Assembly: GCF_037975245.1 (NCBI RefSeq)
Contig: NC_092576.1
Span: forward strand, 14,774,611-14,838,610
DNA: 64,000 nucleotides
Direction: 5' to 3'
DNA from: Apostichopus japonicus
Taxonomy: Eukaryota; Echinodermata; Holothuroidea; Aspidochirotida; Stichopodidae
The notes below the pieces were generated by a model, which was not told the origin of the DNA, did not search any database, and saw nothing but the letters and a program-made list of their open reading frames with translations. Positions within the stretch are counted from its first letter, which is position 1. Every line of letters begins with the position of its first letter. Below are positions 11,053 through 21,940 of the stretch, piece after piece. Position numbers and translations under genes: made by a program.

Positions 11053-11283
11053 GGGGCGGACTGGGTCTTAAAACCAGCCTGGGCATGTTCCACCTAGACC
11101 GGCCCATTGTTCATTGATATGTTACTAACATAGTGATCGCCGTCCAGGGGGAGGGGGCGTCCCCCTCCCCATTGAGATTTGTTTGAAGTTAAGGAATGCC
11201 TAGATGCAAAATAGTGCTATTTTTCTCAATTTTGTAGTTAACAATAATCCTTTAAAAAAGAACCAAAAATAATTTTCCAGAAG
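11053..11283 (+). repeat. Intact copy of the GGGGCGGACTGGG interspersed repeat (empty site)
   Basis: The copy begins CAGGGGCGGACTGGG and runs uninterrupted through CACCTAGACCGG, where the copy at 202/7342 carries the 7.1 kb insertion at TA. It is therefore the unoccupied paralogous site. A short relative in the opposite orientation is at 24725-24800. Confidence 0.8.
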
Positions 11284-11469
11284 CAACACTGGATAAAACC
11301 GAGACAGTTTAAAAACGTTAACAAAAATATACAAAAATGTATGTTTTAGACTGGATTTTATTTAGCTTTTCAAGCATTTTGTGACAACATGCTAGAAAAA
11401 AAAATGAAAAAAAACCTAAATAAAATCCACTAAATCATATATGTTTAATAACACGAGCACATGTCATGT

Positions 11470-12018
11470 CTACGAGAGTATGAAACCTCCGAGTTCGGTT
11501 CTTCTGGCATCCTCACCATCAATGATATTTTTAGTGTCAAGTTTGGCCAAGATCCTTTTTTTCCACAGACATCAACATGAACGCCTCATGATGTTCATGT
11601 GTCATTGTACTTCTCAAACGGTGTTATATTCTCTTCAAGGCAGTGAAAAGAACGTTCACATACCACTTGTGACACAGGTAGCGTTAGCAACAGCCTGTAG
11701 GCAAGCCCAATGCTCTTGTAAGCAACGGTGAAAAGGTTCAACCTGGGGAGCACATCGTAGATGTAGAGAGGACAGTCTTAACATGACTCACTTGATAAGC
11801 TTTCTCTGTCCTGTTCAGACTCACCGTCACTGTCCTCCTGCAATGTATAAGCATCTGCTACTGATTGTTTCAGTGTTTACCACTGTTCTCCAAGGCATCG
11901 CAGTTCTGTTTGTAGTCGTTCCACAGTGACAGCATCTTCAAATCTCAGCTAATATCTACACAGCTGTTCCATTCCATAGCTCCCGATAGCACTTGACCAA
12001 AGTTCCTTTAGTGAAGAA
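11470..12018 (-). pseudogene. hAT-family transposase C-terminal remnant
   Basis: Reading the minus strand from about 12018 downward gives, in pieces, LKELWSSAIGSYGMEQ, FEDAVTVERLQTELRCLGEQ, YRLLLTLPVSQVVCERSF, LRSTMTHEHHEAFMLMSVEK and ILAKLDTKNIIDGEDARRTE, ending at a stop at 11470-11472. The LLLTLPVSQVVCERSF block followed by an LRSTM block is the hallmark of the hAT dimerisation domain, as in the ZMYM/TTF-type hAT transposases. Stops and at least two frameshifts (near 11600 and 11560) break it, and the N-terminal zinc finger and catalytic core are absent nearby. It is a dead transposon fragment, related to but distinct from the other elements here. Confidence 0.8.
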
Positions 12019-12034
12019 GTGTAAGATCAGCATA

Positions 12035-12215
12035 GAATGACGTGACGTCCCTCTCTACACGTCCCTCTATACACGGCCAGGTAGATAACGTTCCTCTCCA
12101 GTCTCAACATCCCTCTCTGCGCGTCCATCCTTCCACGTCTCTCCCTCCGTGTCCCTCTCTTCATGTCCCTCTCTCCATGTCCCTCCCTTCATGTCCCTCT
12201 CTTGAGTCTTTTCAT
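12035..12215. repeat. CT-rich minisatellite-like tract
   Basis: The phrase GTCCCTCTCT with CATGTCCCTC variants repeats roughly every 10-14 bp. The open frame across it (12042-12311) is a product of the repeat, not a gene. Confidence 0.7.
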
Positions 12216-12929
12216 GTCACATTATATATCCAGGGATTTCCGGCACACTTTTGCCGAACAATTGGGTGTTTCTGCGATTTTGTCTCACTCACATTTTTGA
12301 AGACTATGTAACAACTGGCATCTTGCCTCTAGGGGCTAACTTCCAAAATTACACACAGTCCCCAGCAGGAGGTCGCAAATATCATATTTAGTATAGGGAA
12401 AATATACCTTATATTGTAATTGGTTGCATTTCTTTATCAAATACTGTATTTCAGCATCTTTGCTATTAAAATGTTGCCCTATTTTTTATCTTTCATCTGA
12501 GTATACATTTATTGCATTCCATTACACAAATTTATCGCAGTGATCTTTTTAAGAAATCCAAGTTTGTACCAAATTTGTATCTAGCACAGATTTACATCTG
12601 GCAACATTGTCCTTGTATTGCTGATGACCACCAGTGTATCACAGCCAGGAACACTTCACTAGTCGTCCGACGTTGTTAACCAATTAACTAGCTTGACGAA
12701 TTGCAGAATAAATATGGTATATCAATACTTGTACATTGCAAAATAATTACATATGCAATGTGCATGACAAAAATTGATTTTATCAATGATATTTAACAAC
12801 TTTCTAAATAGTTATCCCAATATATTAGTGTGTGTGTAGCAGTTGTGCCATGTAAGGCTAGGCTAGCCTAACATAAGCCTAAACGTTACTGGCTAGCATA
12901 CATGCAATAACTTACAGTATGTATGTAGG
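12216..12929. other. Non-coding stretch, nothing recognised
   Basis: AT-rich unique-looking sequence without an ORF of note or a repeat that I can place. Confidence 0.4.
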
Positions 12930-13104
12930 CACCAGGCACGGATCCAGGATTTTGAGAAAGAAAGGGAGGGTAGCGGGGTCTGAATGACGAAGCAAAGCCG
13001 TGCGTAAACTCGTACGTGGGTGGGGTATGTGCCCTCTCATATTTTTGTTTTAAATACTGATGCTCTAAGATGTACTTTATCTGCAGGCAAGGGTTGATCC
13101 ATGA

Positions 13105-13205
13105 TTCTATGAAAGGGGGTGAAATATATCATCTTGGGATCGCCCTCCTAGAGAGTGGTGTGAGAGGAGGGGATGGTCCCCCTCCCCATTTGAGAATATT
13201 TTGAA
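13105..13205 (+). repeat. Interspersed repeat fragment, copy 1
   Basis: The segment GAAAGGGGGTGAAATATATC, followed by ATCTTGGGATCGCC and a G-rich/C-rich CCCCCTCCCCAT.TGAGAA block, is repeated at 13508-13605. Both resemble the tail of the 11053 repeat (GATCGCCGTCC.GGGG...CCCCTCCCCATT), so they may be related families. Confidence 0.6.
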
Positions 13206-13507
13206 TATTAAGGGTCCTTATCAGCAATATCGTGCTAGGGCCTAGGCTATGTTTGCAGCTTTTGCAGTAAATTTATGTTCAAGATTTTTTTTTATTTTGG
13301 GAGTGAGTCTAATATTTTTAATTGAGGCAAATAATACAAGTTGAGATTGTTTGAAATAATTAAGGATCCTTAGGCTTGATTCTATTAAGTGTATTTGGGG
13401 ATTATCCCTTATGATTAGTTCAGGCCCATCCTACTCCCGATTAAAACAGACAAACAAAGTATTCGTCCAAAATAAAGGATTTAGTTTAGATTCAACTTGC
13501 AAGACCT

Positions 13508-13605
13508 GAAAGGGGGCAAAATATATCATCTTGTGATCGCCGTCCTGGGGAGAGGTCTGAGGGGAGGGGGTCCACCTCCCCATGTGAGAAAATTTGAATA
13601 ATTAA
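13508..13605 (+). repeat. Interspersed repeat fragment, copy 2
   Basis: It matches 13105-13205 (AAATATATCATCTTG.GATCGCC, then a G-rich run and CCTCCCCATGTGAGAA). Confidence 0.6.
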
Positions 13606-13839
13606 CGCCTTGCCGGTGTAGGAATTGTAAGGCTAGGCTAATTAATGTTTCCGATAACCTGGGCATGACGTTACTGGGGTGTATAATAGCTAGGGCCTTG
13701 GTGTGACATTGGCGTAAGGCGTACATGGAATGCACCATGCATGACACTATGTATATATGTGTGAGCAAGAGTCATAAAACTGCATGGATTGTAGCTTGCA
13801 GTTAACATATTAGGCTTATAAGAATAGTGGCTTTCTAGT

Positions 13840-14114
13840 CACTTCGCCCAACAACCATTTCGCCCAACTGCCATTTCGCCCAACCAGCCTGGTCATTTCG
13901 CCCAACCAGTCTGGTCATTTCGCCCAACCAGCATGGTCATTTCGCCCAACCATCATAGTCATTTCGCCCAACCAGCATGGTCATTTCGCCCAACCGTGTT
14001 GGTCATTTCGCCCAACCTTATGCTGGTTGGGCGAAATGACCAGACTGGTTGGGCGAAATGACCAGGCTGGTTGGGCGAAATGGCAGTTGGGCGAAATGGT
14101 TGTTGGGCGAAGTG
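13840..14114. mobile_element. Small foldback element made of CATTTCGCCCAACC repeats
   Basis: Nine forward copies of a ~22 bp unit (CATTTCGCCCAACCAGCCTG and variants) are followed by five reverse-complement copies. The outer ~90 bp of each side mirror each other unit by unit (CACTTCGCCCAACAACC, then the ACTGCC unit, then AGCCTGGT, then AGTCTGGT). The central four forward units have no mirror partner. This is a palindromic MITE or foldback with internal tandem expansion and no coding capacity. Confidence 0.85.
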
Positions 14115-14353
14115 TCCTGCTTCCGAATAGTGTACCATGAGGAGATGTCTGGGTGTGGGTAAGCTATGATAGGATAAGGGTATGAGCTAGGACTGTGATC
14201 CAATTTTATTTTACATTTATATTTTGTTTCAGTTTCTTGTTCACTGATTCACTGTATCTGATCATGTTAACCAAGAGGTTTTTAGGTTACCCACAAGATT
14301 TACACAAGGTTGCAAAATTCCTATTTTGTGGCATTCTTAATTGTACTTTACAT

Positions 14354-14356
<3 letters not shown>

Positions 14357-14411
<55 letters not shown>
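14357..14411. repeat. (TA)n microsatellite
   Basis: An uninterrupted TA dinucleotide run of about 27 units. Confidence 0.95.
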
Positions 14412-14414
<3 letters not shown>

Positions 14415-14804
14415 TTGTATGCTGCAAGTACAAGCATATATAGACTTATCAGTGGCTATGTGAATATGTGACATAGTCGGCATAGTCACAGAGCCATGTC
14501 CCTACTCTTCCAGTAGCCCTCATAAGACTTAATGGAGTACACATTTTTAAATGTTGAAGCTAATTCATTCCAAATTCAATTTATTGGCATTGCCCTGAAA
14601 ATCTTTTCTGACTTGGGGTCCGATTTTGTCTGAAGATACTTATGCTTATCATTGGAGGCTCTCCTAAAGGAGGGCTCTAATGACACAGGCTCCCCTTACC
14701 CAATATATATATTCAAAAATTAAGCTACATAGATGCAAACTGGCTGAGTTTTCCACCACCTCCATCATAAAAGTGAGCATATGTGACAAAGTTTGGGAGT
14801 ATCA

Positions 14805-14861
14805 CTTTTATCGTTATGAAAATGTATTCCTAATGTAATTTCCTTTCGTTTGATACCCATT
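14805..14861 (+). repeat. Target-site flank of the 9 kb transposon, paralogous to 24130-24185
   Basis: ATTTCCTTTCGTTTGATACC followed by CATT ends at the transposon, and the sequence resumes after it with ATTATGCCTTACTTT. A diverged copy without the insertion at about 24130-24215 runs straight through (TTTGATACCCACCATGGCAT). The 3 bp ATT is duplicated at 14859-14861 and 23848-23850. Confidence 0.7.
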
Positions 14862-15006
14862 TAGTCAGTGGGCCGACCCCTAAAATCTTACACTTTCGTT
14901 GCACCCCTAGAGTCACTAAGGTTTGACAGTCAGAATGCGTTCATATTTTACTCCTTTTGTCATTTCAACTTGTTGTCCAGAGTGAAACGAGTTACTTTTC
15001 GAGAAA
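14862..15006. repeat. Left terminal inverted repeat of the 9 kb transposon
   Basis: The outer 15 bp match the right end perfectly. The rest aligns with gaps, sharing TAGTCACTAAGGTTTGA-like and ACTTGTTGTCCAG blocks and the GAGTTAC.TTT.GAGAAA stretch. Confidence 0.8.
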
Positions 15007-15209
15007 ACAAGCGTTAAATAGGTACTAATTTATACCTGTGTACGTTCCGATACTGTGAAAGTCACCTACCTCGCGTAGCAATATTGACGTTTTAAGCCAA
15101 TGGTTAAAGGCAGTTTGTGTCTCGTGATCATGTCACCTGACGCTAGAAAGGCTTTGTTGTGGTTTTCAACTTATATCGATCGGCGTCATACCGTTTACCG
15201 ATACGAACG

Positions 15210-15480
15210 ATGGATGAATGTGTTTGCCATTCTCGAGCAAATAGTACTGAAAAATTGACAAAATTTTCCGAAAAAAGCTGGAACACCTTTAGAACCTGCG
15301 CGAAGCAGTGGAGAGATATCGGCCATACTAGATTCAGCCTTATTGCCCTTCAATCGGAGAGTATTTGGACAGGGAATCGAGAGTACGATTCGTTTCGTTA
15401 TCACAGAGGTTGCTACCAGGACTTCACCAATAAAACGAACATCAGTAAAGCAAGGAAATCTCATGATACTACTTCGGAAG
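15210..15480 (+). CDS. Academ-like transposase, exon 1 (N-terminal zinc-finger-like module)
   Basis: ATG 15210 opens MDECVCHSRANSTEKLTKFS and stays open to a GAAG|GTGATT donor at 15480/15481. Joining to the acceptor CAG|AAGAAACA at 16786/16787 restores frame exactly (a split GAA codon), giving 90 codons plus one base. Cys4 and Cys6 and a later YHRGCYQDF motif look like one half of a Cys/His metal-binding module. A matching YHRKCYSSYVR motif occurs in exon 2, so the N-terminus seems to carry two tandem modules. An in-frame ATG at 15159 exists, but the shorter start matches the MDxC start common in this protein family. Confidence 0.65.
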
Positions 15481-16786
15481 GTGATTTTTATTAATATGAT
15501 TCCTAAATTCCATCCCCGTACACATATCCAATCAATTTTTAAATCATAATTTTTCCCGTGAGAATCTTTTGACTTACTCTTTTCGAGGCCTGTAGTGATA
15601 GGCTTAGGCTCGTATTCGTAACGTGCATATCTATAGACCTAGTGATATTTAACGTAACGAGTGCCTCGAGCATTTGTAAGCCTAACGTTGGGGCATACCG
15701 TATACGTCTGGCCTGTCGTTACTAATTTAGCTCATATTTTGAATCCGAACATCAGCTTTTTAGTGCAAGATAGCTTCTTTTTTTTTAACTTTACATTTTG
15801 TTCTTCCTGACTGTGTAGGCCTACCACTTCTTGTGTTTATAAACATTTTCATTACAATGAAATTCAAGAGAGATGGGGTTGGGTGGACCATTGAGGTGTA
15901 GGATAATGATGTACGTAGGCTATGTACTATCCTGTGTTGTCTTGTATCCCCATCTAGCCATTGGTTATCCAAAACTTATCTTTGCCTATGAGCTGCACCA
16001 GACCCTGGATTATGCACATGTCCTCTCTCTCACTCGATCCTTACAATATGACACAGTGCTACTATGATTATATTTTTTGCTAGTCAAAAACAATACAGTA
16101 TGTGTAGTTAAGTCAGCTCTCCCAGATGTGTAGCCGATATCCTCATAACCAAGGCTTCAGTTATTCAATTTCTATATATTCTATGATTATGGTTAGCATT
16201 CTGGCCCAGGTATATCTTGTTGTCCTTAGCGGAGGCTACAACGGCGGCTTCAATGAAACTATATCTATGATATTTGAATTTAGGCCTATTCTTTGTCCAT
16301 TATATCATATATTTTATCAGCGACAGCAGTTTCTTTACCATATTTGGCAGGCATACATGCAAATATTAGTGTTGAAATTATTTACTTTCATTCATCCTTT
16401 TTTTTAATTGGTCATTCTGATTATAAATTTTAACCACCATCTGTCATATGGGTAAAAGTTTTCCTTGATATTATTTGTTGAGTGCAATGATGATAACATC
16501 TCCTATAACTATACTTTTGTGACTGCTAGTAGGTTCGGTGGGTGGGTGGTAATTCATGTTTGTGTTAGATGGATGAAGAAGAGAAATTCCATGTTGATGC
16601 TCTGGTAGTCTAAACAGTAAACACATAGATATACTGTAGTATTATAGTACTTGAAAACTTGCACTATTTTTAACATAGCCTCTGCATAACCATGGTTTTC
16701 TAAAGGAAAGGCATTATTTAATTCTGTAACTATATATGTATAGTTGAGCGTTCCTAAGTATTTGTTCCTATTTTGGTATTTTTCAG
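15481..16786 (+). other. Intron of the Academ-like gene
   Basis: GT at 15481 and AG at 16785-16786 with a T-rich acceptor tract; phase 1. It is AT-rich with scattered chance ORFs (15873-16067, 16126-16407) that do not look coding. Confidence 0.65.
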
Positions 16787-18759
16787 AAGAAACAACTGAT
16801 GCTCCACCGGCTACCAAGAGGCAACGACGTTCATTCTCCCAACCCAGCCAAGCATCTGCGACCAGAATACTACCACGTGAATGTATTTTTCATCTGGTAT
16901 CAACGTCAAAACTATGTGGCAAAAGCGGTCACAAATTTATCAGAGACAGGAAAACTGGCAGCAGAAAACAAGAAAAACTTGTCCAATGCTTAACTTTGGA
17001 TGCAGAAAGACGATTGAAGTCAGCAGCTCTGCAGAGCAATGATGAAAAGTTATTGTTCCAAATAAGAGATAAAGATTTGATTGCTGTTGAAGTTTGCTAC
17101 CACAGAAAATGTTATTCTTCATATGTTAGAACACATGGAAATGTTGATAGAACTAACCAGCAATCAGCAGAAAATCAAGAAACTGATGCTGAAGCTTTTG
17201 AGGATCTTGCTCTTTATGTGGAAGGAACAGTCATAGTGAAGGGGGAAGTTTTGAAAATTTCAAAACTTATGGAACAATACATGGGCTTTGTTCATGCTAA
17301 AGGTGGAAGCAATGCACAATTCAGGACAGAAAAACTGAAAAAAAAACTGCATGCAAGGTTTGGGCCTAAAATCACATTCTGGCGCCCCAAAAAAAGAAAC
17401 AGATGTGAGTTGATTTACTCAGACTTTCTTCCAAAGGGAGCTCTGCTTGAAGAAAATGTGGATTCAAGTTCAATGAGCGAAGGTTCAGATTGTACTGGAA
17501 TGAATACAACAAATCCAGGTCAAAGTATACAAGTACAGGAGACAAGAGATCTCTACCACGCTGCTCAAATTTTACGGAGGAGTATGATGGATATTGGTGA
17601 TGGACTGCAGTGGCCACCAACAAGCAACCAGTTGAATAGCTCTGATGTAGATAAAATCATTCCTTTGCAACTCCATAACTTTCTTGCTTTATTGATTTTA
17701 CCAGACTGTGAAGAGTTGATGTTTGAAGATAAGGAGAAGGTCAGGCTGCCTAAGGACATGATGGTTCGGGTAGAATCTATCGCTCAAGACATACTCTTTG
17801 CCCACTATCGAGGAAGAGTTGCCACTCCCAAACATGTTGCACTTGGAGTCAGCATTCGACATCTGAGCAAAAACGTCCAAATTTTGGGAATAATGAACAG
17901 GTTTGGGCATTCTGTTTCACTAAGCTACTTGCAGGAGCTTGATACTGCCATTGCGAATGAAGTAGTGAAGAAAAACAGTGTTCTGCCAGAAAACATTATG
18001 CCTTCTCAGTATACCACTTTAGTTTTTGACAATATAGACCTGATGGAGGAAACACTGTCTGGAAAGGGCACCACTCATAACACCAATGGAATTGTTATTC
18101 AGAGGAATGCAGTAAGAGAGATAGAGGCCCATACCACCCCAGAAGTTAAACGAACAAGAGAACGTTCTTTTGCAAGCCCTATCCAGCCACTTCCACAGTA
18201 CTTCCAAACTAAAAGGGAAGGACCAGGGGAATTTCAGTTGGATTCCTCATTGTTGACTGAAGACAAGTCGCCAGGTAGCGGTGCCCTTTCGTTAGATTTT
18301 GCTTGGCTGCTTCTTCGTTCCTACTCCTTAAACGATGCAACAATGCAAGAGTTGCATGAAGTGTCTACTGCTACAACAACAGATTATTCATTAGACATGC
18401 CCTCGACAAGTCAAGAAATGTCTGTGACCGGGCCAGCAGCAACAAGGCAGACTGCACAACAGACAGTACCTGGTTGGTCTGCCTTTAATTCAATGCAGAC
18501 AGAAGATGTTCCCAAAATCAGCAGAATTGGTTACTTGCCAGTAATTCCAGCTAGTCCCACTGAGATGTCAACTGTATACTCCTTGCTTGTAAAATCGTTG
18601 GAAATTTGCTCAAAGCTAGATCAAGAAGAGGTAGTTGTTGTGCTCGATGAGGCAATATACTGTAAAGCACAGCAGGTTCTTTGGAAAGAGAAGGAGAAAT
18701 TTAGCAGATTGCCTTACGACTGGGAGCTTTCCACACAACCTGTGTTATGCTGGCAGTGA
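16787..18759 (+). CDS. Academ-like transposase, exon 2, first part
   Basis: This part encodes about 656 residues from the splice acceptor to a premature stop at 18757-18759. In order: a basic nuclear-localisation-like patch (TKRQRR); a second Cys/His module ending YHRKCYSSYVR; a long linker; a LVFDNIDLMEETLSGKGTTH block (Asp codon at 18028) and a VVVVLDEAIYCKAQQV block (Asp codon at 18646). These two correspond to the ADNVDHN and TFDQPLW blocks conserved in large uncharacterised proteins of cnidarians, fish and echinoderms, and are the likely first two acidic residues of a DDE core. The frame closes shortly after. The downstream frame (18705 onward) continues the conserved sequence, so a 1-base shift within 18705-18759 separates the two halves. 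Confidence 0.7.
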
Positions 18760-21398
18760 TAGGGAAAAGATTCAGGGATGCAGGCTTGGAAGACATACTG
18801 ATTGAATCGGGCATTCTTGCTTCTGGCTCGATGAATGGTGTGATGAATGGAAAGCACTACAACAGAGCAACCCGAATCTTCAAGATCGTTTACGAAGCTC
18901 TTCATCGTTTACGCTGGCAGTCATTTTTGGAGACACAGGACATGGTCGCACATGCAGAAATTAAGGACAAAGTTGTCGGTCAACTTAAACTCATCGGAAG
19001 TGATGCTAAAAAGCTTCAAAGGTACCTGACAAATGAAGACTTTCAGAAACTTCAGGACATGTACACTGAATTCTGCCTGGGTCATCAATCTGAGATGTTT
19101 TCTTTCTGGTCATCTTTCCTGGACATGATGCAAGATGTGCTGAATTTTATCAGAGCAACAAGAACAGGCAATTTTAAGTTACACCTTGCTGCAATTCGAT
19201 CTATGTTGCCTTGGATGTGTGCATATGACAGGCACAATTATATGAGGTATTGCTCAGTTTACTGGTTAGAGATGATGGTTTTACCAAACACCTATCCCAG
19301 TGTTAGCCAGCAGCTACATTCAGGCGAGTTCGTTGTTCAACGCTCGAGAAACAACAAGTTTGGACAGGTGGCCTGTGACATGGCCATTGAGCAGACCTTC
19401 AATAAAGATACCAAGTCTCCAGGTGGAATTATTGGGTTTAGTCTTAAGAGTGGTGCTGTGGCAAAGTGGATACTGTCATCCCCAGAGAGAGCTGCAACTG
19501 TGGCCAAATGCAGAGAACTGGCAGGACTAAATGACAGCTCTGTCTGGCATCATAAGGACCAAAGTCGACTTCAGAGGGATGAGGAAGATGTCTTAAGAGT
19601 GATGGATACCGTTGAAGGTTTTGCAAATCCGTTCACTGAAGATTGCGACCAGCTAATGCATCTCACAGCAGGATATGTCCCTCCTCCTGAAGTTCATTCT
19701 GATTTGTTGAGTGCAAAAGCCATTGGTGAGGAAAGGTTTTTAAAATTTGTGAATGATAGGCTCTTGACAAACAACACAGACTTTTATTCCACACTGAAGC
19801 TTTCGAAATTGAAAACTTTCAACAGCATAAAGAAAGTGGTAAAAGTCTCTCCCACAGTTAATGTTCAGGAAGATCGAAATCTCTTCAGCTCGATATTGGT
19901 GATCAATAACAATCTCCAACGGAAAGTCGATCTTCAGGATATGTTCACCTACACTCTTGGAACCTATCCATATTCCCTCGCCACACCTGGAGGATGTTTG
20001 GTCAAGACTTGCAAGTCAAAACTTCTCCAACTCCTAGAAAAGGACCATGCACCAATGGAAGTCAAAAGGGTAGCTGAACAGAATCCTGCTTGGATATTTG
20101 ATGCAATGGCTGTGTTACAGCAACTTGTTAATTGTGATGCTTCTACATTTGGTGAATTTGCAGAGAAAGTCCTAAGCATGCTTTTAACAGTCACAAGATC
20201 TTCAAGATGCAAAAGGGTGGATTTTGTTCCAGATAGATATCTACCATTGAGCATCAAAACTGCTGAGCGACAAAGTAGGGCTTCTTCAGGAGACATTCGA
20301 GTTAAAGTCATGTCAGCCGCACAGAAAAAACCAATGCAGTGGAAGAAATATCTTGCAAATGGCCAAAACAAGAGTGAACTTATCCAATTTCTGTTTGATG
20401 AATGGAGGAAACCACACTTTGCAAGAAAGCTACAAGGTATAAAATTGGTTGTTGCTCATGGAGAAAAGTGTCACTCTCTAACAAGTGATGGGACTCAAAT
20501 ATCATCGGTGGAGATTCCAGAATTGTTCTGTAACCATGAAGAAGCAGACACACGGATGTTTTTACATGCTGAACACGCTGCAAAAGACCATCCAGCTGTT
20601 GTTATAAGAAGTCCAGATACAGATGTTGCAGTCTTGGGTGTGACTCATTATCAGTCTATCCAATCTTGTTTGTACTTTGACACTGGCACTAAGAACAAGA
20701 GAAGAATTATTGACATTGGAAGCATATCAACATCGTTAGGCATAGATAAGGCAAGAGGCTTGCTTGGATTGCATGCATTTACCGGCTGTGACTCTGTTAG
20801 TTCATTTTACGGTAAAGGGAAAGCAAAGAGCCTATCCAGTTTCCTAAATGATGATGGTGCTGTTAGTGCCATGAATCAGCTTGGATCCCATGCAGTAGTA
20901 ACTGAATCTCTGCTCATTGAGTGTGAAACTTTTGTTTGTAAGCTGTACGGTTCTGAAACAACAACATCAGTGAATCAGCTTAGACATGAGAATTTTACAA
21001 GAACTCAAGTGAAAAGCTCGCGCCTACCACCAAACAAGGATTCTTTGTCTTTACACATCAAGAGGGCAAATTATCAGGCATATATCTGGAGAAATGCTCT
21101 AAAAGCATTCCCTGAACTCCCTACCCCTATTGGACAGGGCTGGAAAATGGACGGGACTGGAATTGTAATTGCTTGGATGACATTACCTCCAGCTCCAAAG
21201 GCAATAATGGAACTTTTAAGCTGTCGTTGCAAAAAGAACTGCTCTACAAATGTTTGCCAATGCAAAAAAAATTCACTCAACTGCACAGAAGCTTGCACAT
21301 GCAAGACATGTACCAATAGGGGAGATGCTGCTTCTGCTGGTTACAACGATGATGCTAATGATTATGGAGACAGTGATGAAGAAGAGATCTTAGAATAG
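18705..21398 (+). CDS. Academ-like transposase, second part, with FEN/XPG-like and CXC regions
   Basis: This is the -1 frame relative to the first part. It opens after TAG 18702-18704 and reads LRLGAFHTT and then MLAVIGKRFRDAG, so the ATG at 18747 is not the true start. Numbered from ATG 18747, NKFGQVACDMAIEQTFNKD contains Glu215 (codon 19389), the likely third residue of the DDE triad. Next come EEADTRMF (~598), RSPDTDVAVLG (~621) and TGCDSVSSFYGKGK (Asp682). Order and spacing mimic the acidic motifs of FEN1/XPG nucleases (EAE.., SxDSDL, GCDYxxGxxGxG). The C-terminus (826-855) is a Cys-rich CRCKKNC/CQCKKN/CTCKTC tract like tesmin/TSO1 CXC DNA-binding repeats, followed by an acidic tail. It ends at TAG 21396-21398. 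Confidence 0.7.
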   Translation, partial: QIALRLGAFHTTCVMLAVIGKRFRDAGLEDILIESGILASGSMNGVMNGKHYNRATRIFKIVYEALHRLRWQSFLETQDMVAHAEIKDKVVGQLKLIGSDAKKLQRYLTNEDFQKLQDMYTEFCLGHQSEMFSFWSSFLDMMQDVLNFIRATRTGNFKLHLAAIRSMLPWMCAYDRHNYMRYCSVYWLEMMVLPNTYPSVSQQLHSGEFVVQRSRNNKFGQVACDMAIEQTFNKDTKSPGGIIGFSLKSGAVAKWILSSPERAATVAKCRELAGLNDSSVWHHKDQSRLQRDEEDVLRVMDTVEGFANPFTEDCDQLMHLTAGYVPPPEVHSDLLSAKAIGEERFLKFVNDRLLTNNTDFYSTLKLSKLKTFNSIKKVVKVSPTVNVQEDRNLFSSILVINNNLQRKVDLQDMFTYTLGTYPYSLATPGGCLVKTCKSKLLQLLEKDHAPMEVKRVAEQNPAWIFDAMAVLQQLVNCDASTFGEFAEKVLSMLLTVTRSSRCKRVDFVPDRYLPLSIKTAERQSRASSGDIRVKVMSAAQKKPMQWKKYLANGQNKSELIQFLFDEWRKPHFARKLQGIKLVVAHGEKCHSLTSDGTQISSVEIPELFCNHEEADTRMFLHAEHAAKDHPAVVIRSPDTDVAVLGVTHYQSIQSCLYFDTGTKNKRRIIDIGSISTSLGIDKARGLLGLHAFTGCDSVSSFYGKGKAKSLSSFLNDDGAVSAMNQLGSHAVVTESLLIECETFVCKLYGSETTTSVNQLRHENFTRTQVKSSRLPPNKDSLSLHIKRANYQAYIWRNALKAFPELPTPIGQGWKMDGTGIVIAWMTLPPAPKAIMELLSCRCKKNCSTNVCQCKKNSLNCTEACTCKTCTNRGDAASAGYNDDANDYGDSDEEEILE

Positions 21399-21418
21399 AA
21401 TTTCAACTTAATGGTAGT

Positions 21419-21566
21419 CTGCACTGGCCCCAAATTATAGCATGCTTAAATCGCTAGCAGTTTTGAAAAAATGACTTTCCTTGAGGTTTTTACTTTCCAA
21501 CATGTTTTCAGACATTCTTATTCTAAATTCATATTTATATATCTGGCATATCTGGGGCCAGTGCAG
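21419..21566. repeat. Inverted repeat just downstream of the transposase stop
   Basis: CTGCACTGGCCCCA at 21419-21432 is mirrored by TGGGGCCAGTGCAG at 21553-21566. It would form a 14 bp stem in the 3' untranslated region, with a ~120-base loop. Function is unknown. Confidence 0.65.
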
Positions 21567-21940
21567 CATTCCTTTAAAAGAATAGTCCAGGTCAAAATCT
21601 CATTTTGATATGTTAAAGAAGAACATAATCTAATCATTCTAGTTGACATTTAACTCCTATGTACCTTTTTTGAGATATTGACAGTTGAAGTTGCCACCTT
21701 TCGTACCATGATTAAACTTGGAACAAACAGGTGAGCTGTCATAGTTACACACTTAGTTACAAATAATGTTTTGTTTTTCTTTATTTTTCAGTCTATTGAT
21801 TTCACCTTGGATTTGGTTACTAGTTTGTCTAAAGGGGATTTGAAGTTTATAAATTACCAATACAAATGGTACATTTATTTTATGGATCCATCCAATTGTG
21901 GAAAATTAAAAAATTAAAGGTACATTTTAAAGGAAAACAA

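Noticed and set aside
12042-12311. 89-codon plus-strand ORF
   Set aside because: Encoded by a CCCTCTCT minisatellite; repetitive PSL/HVP translation.
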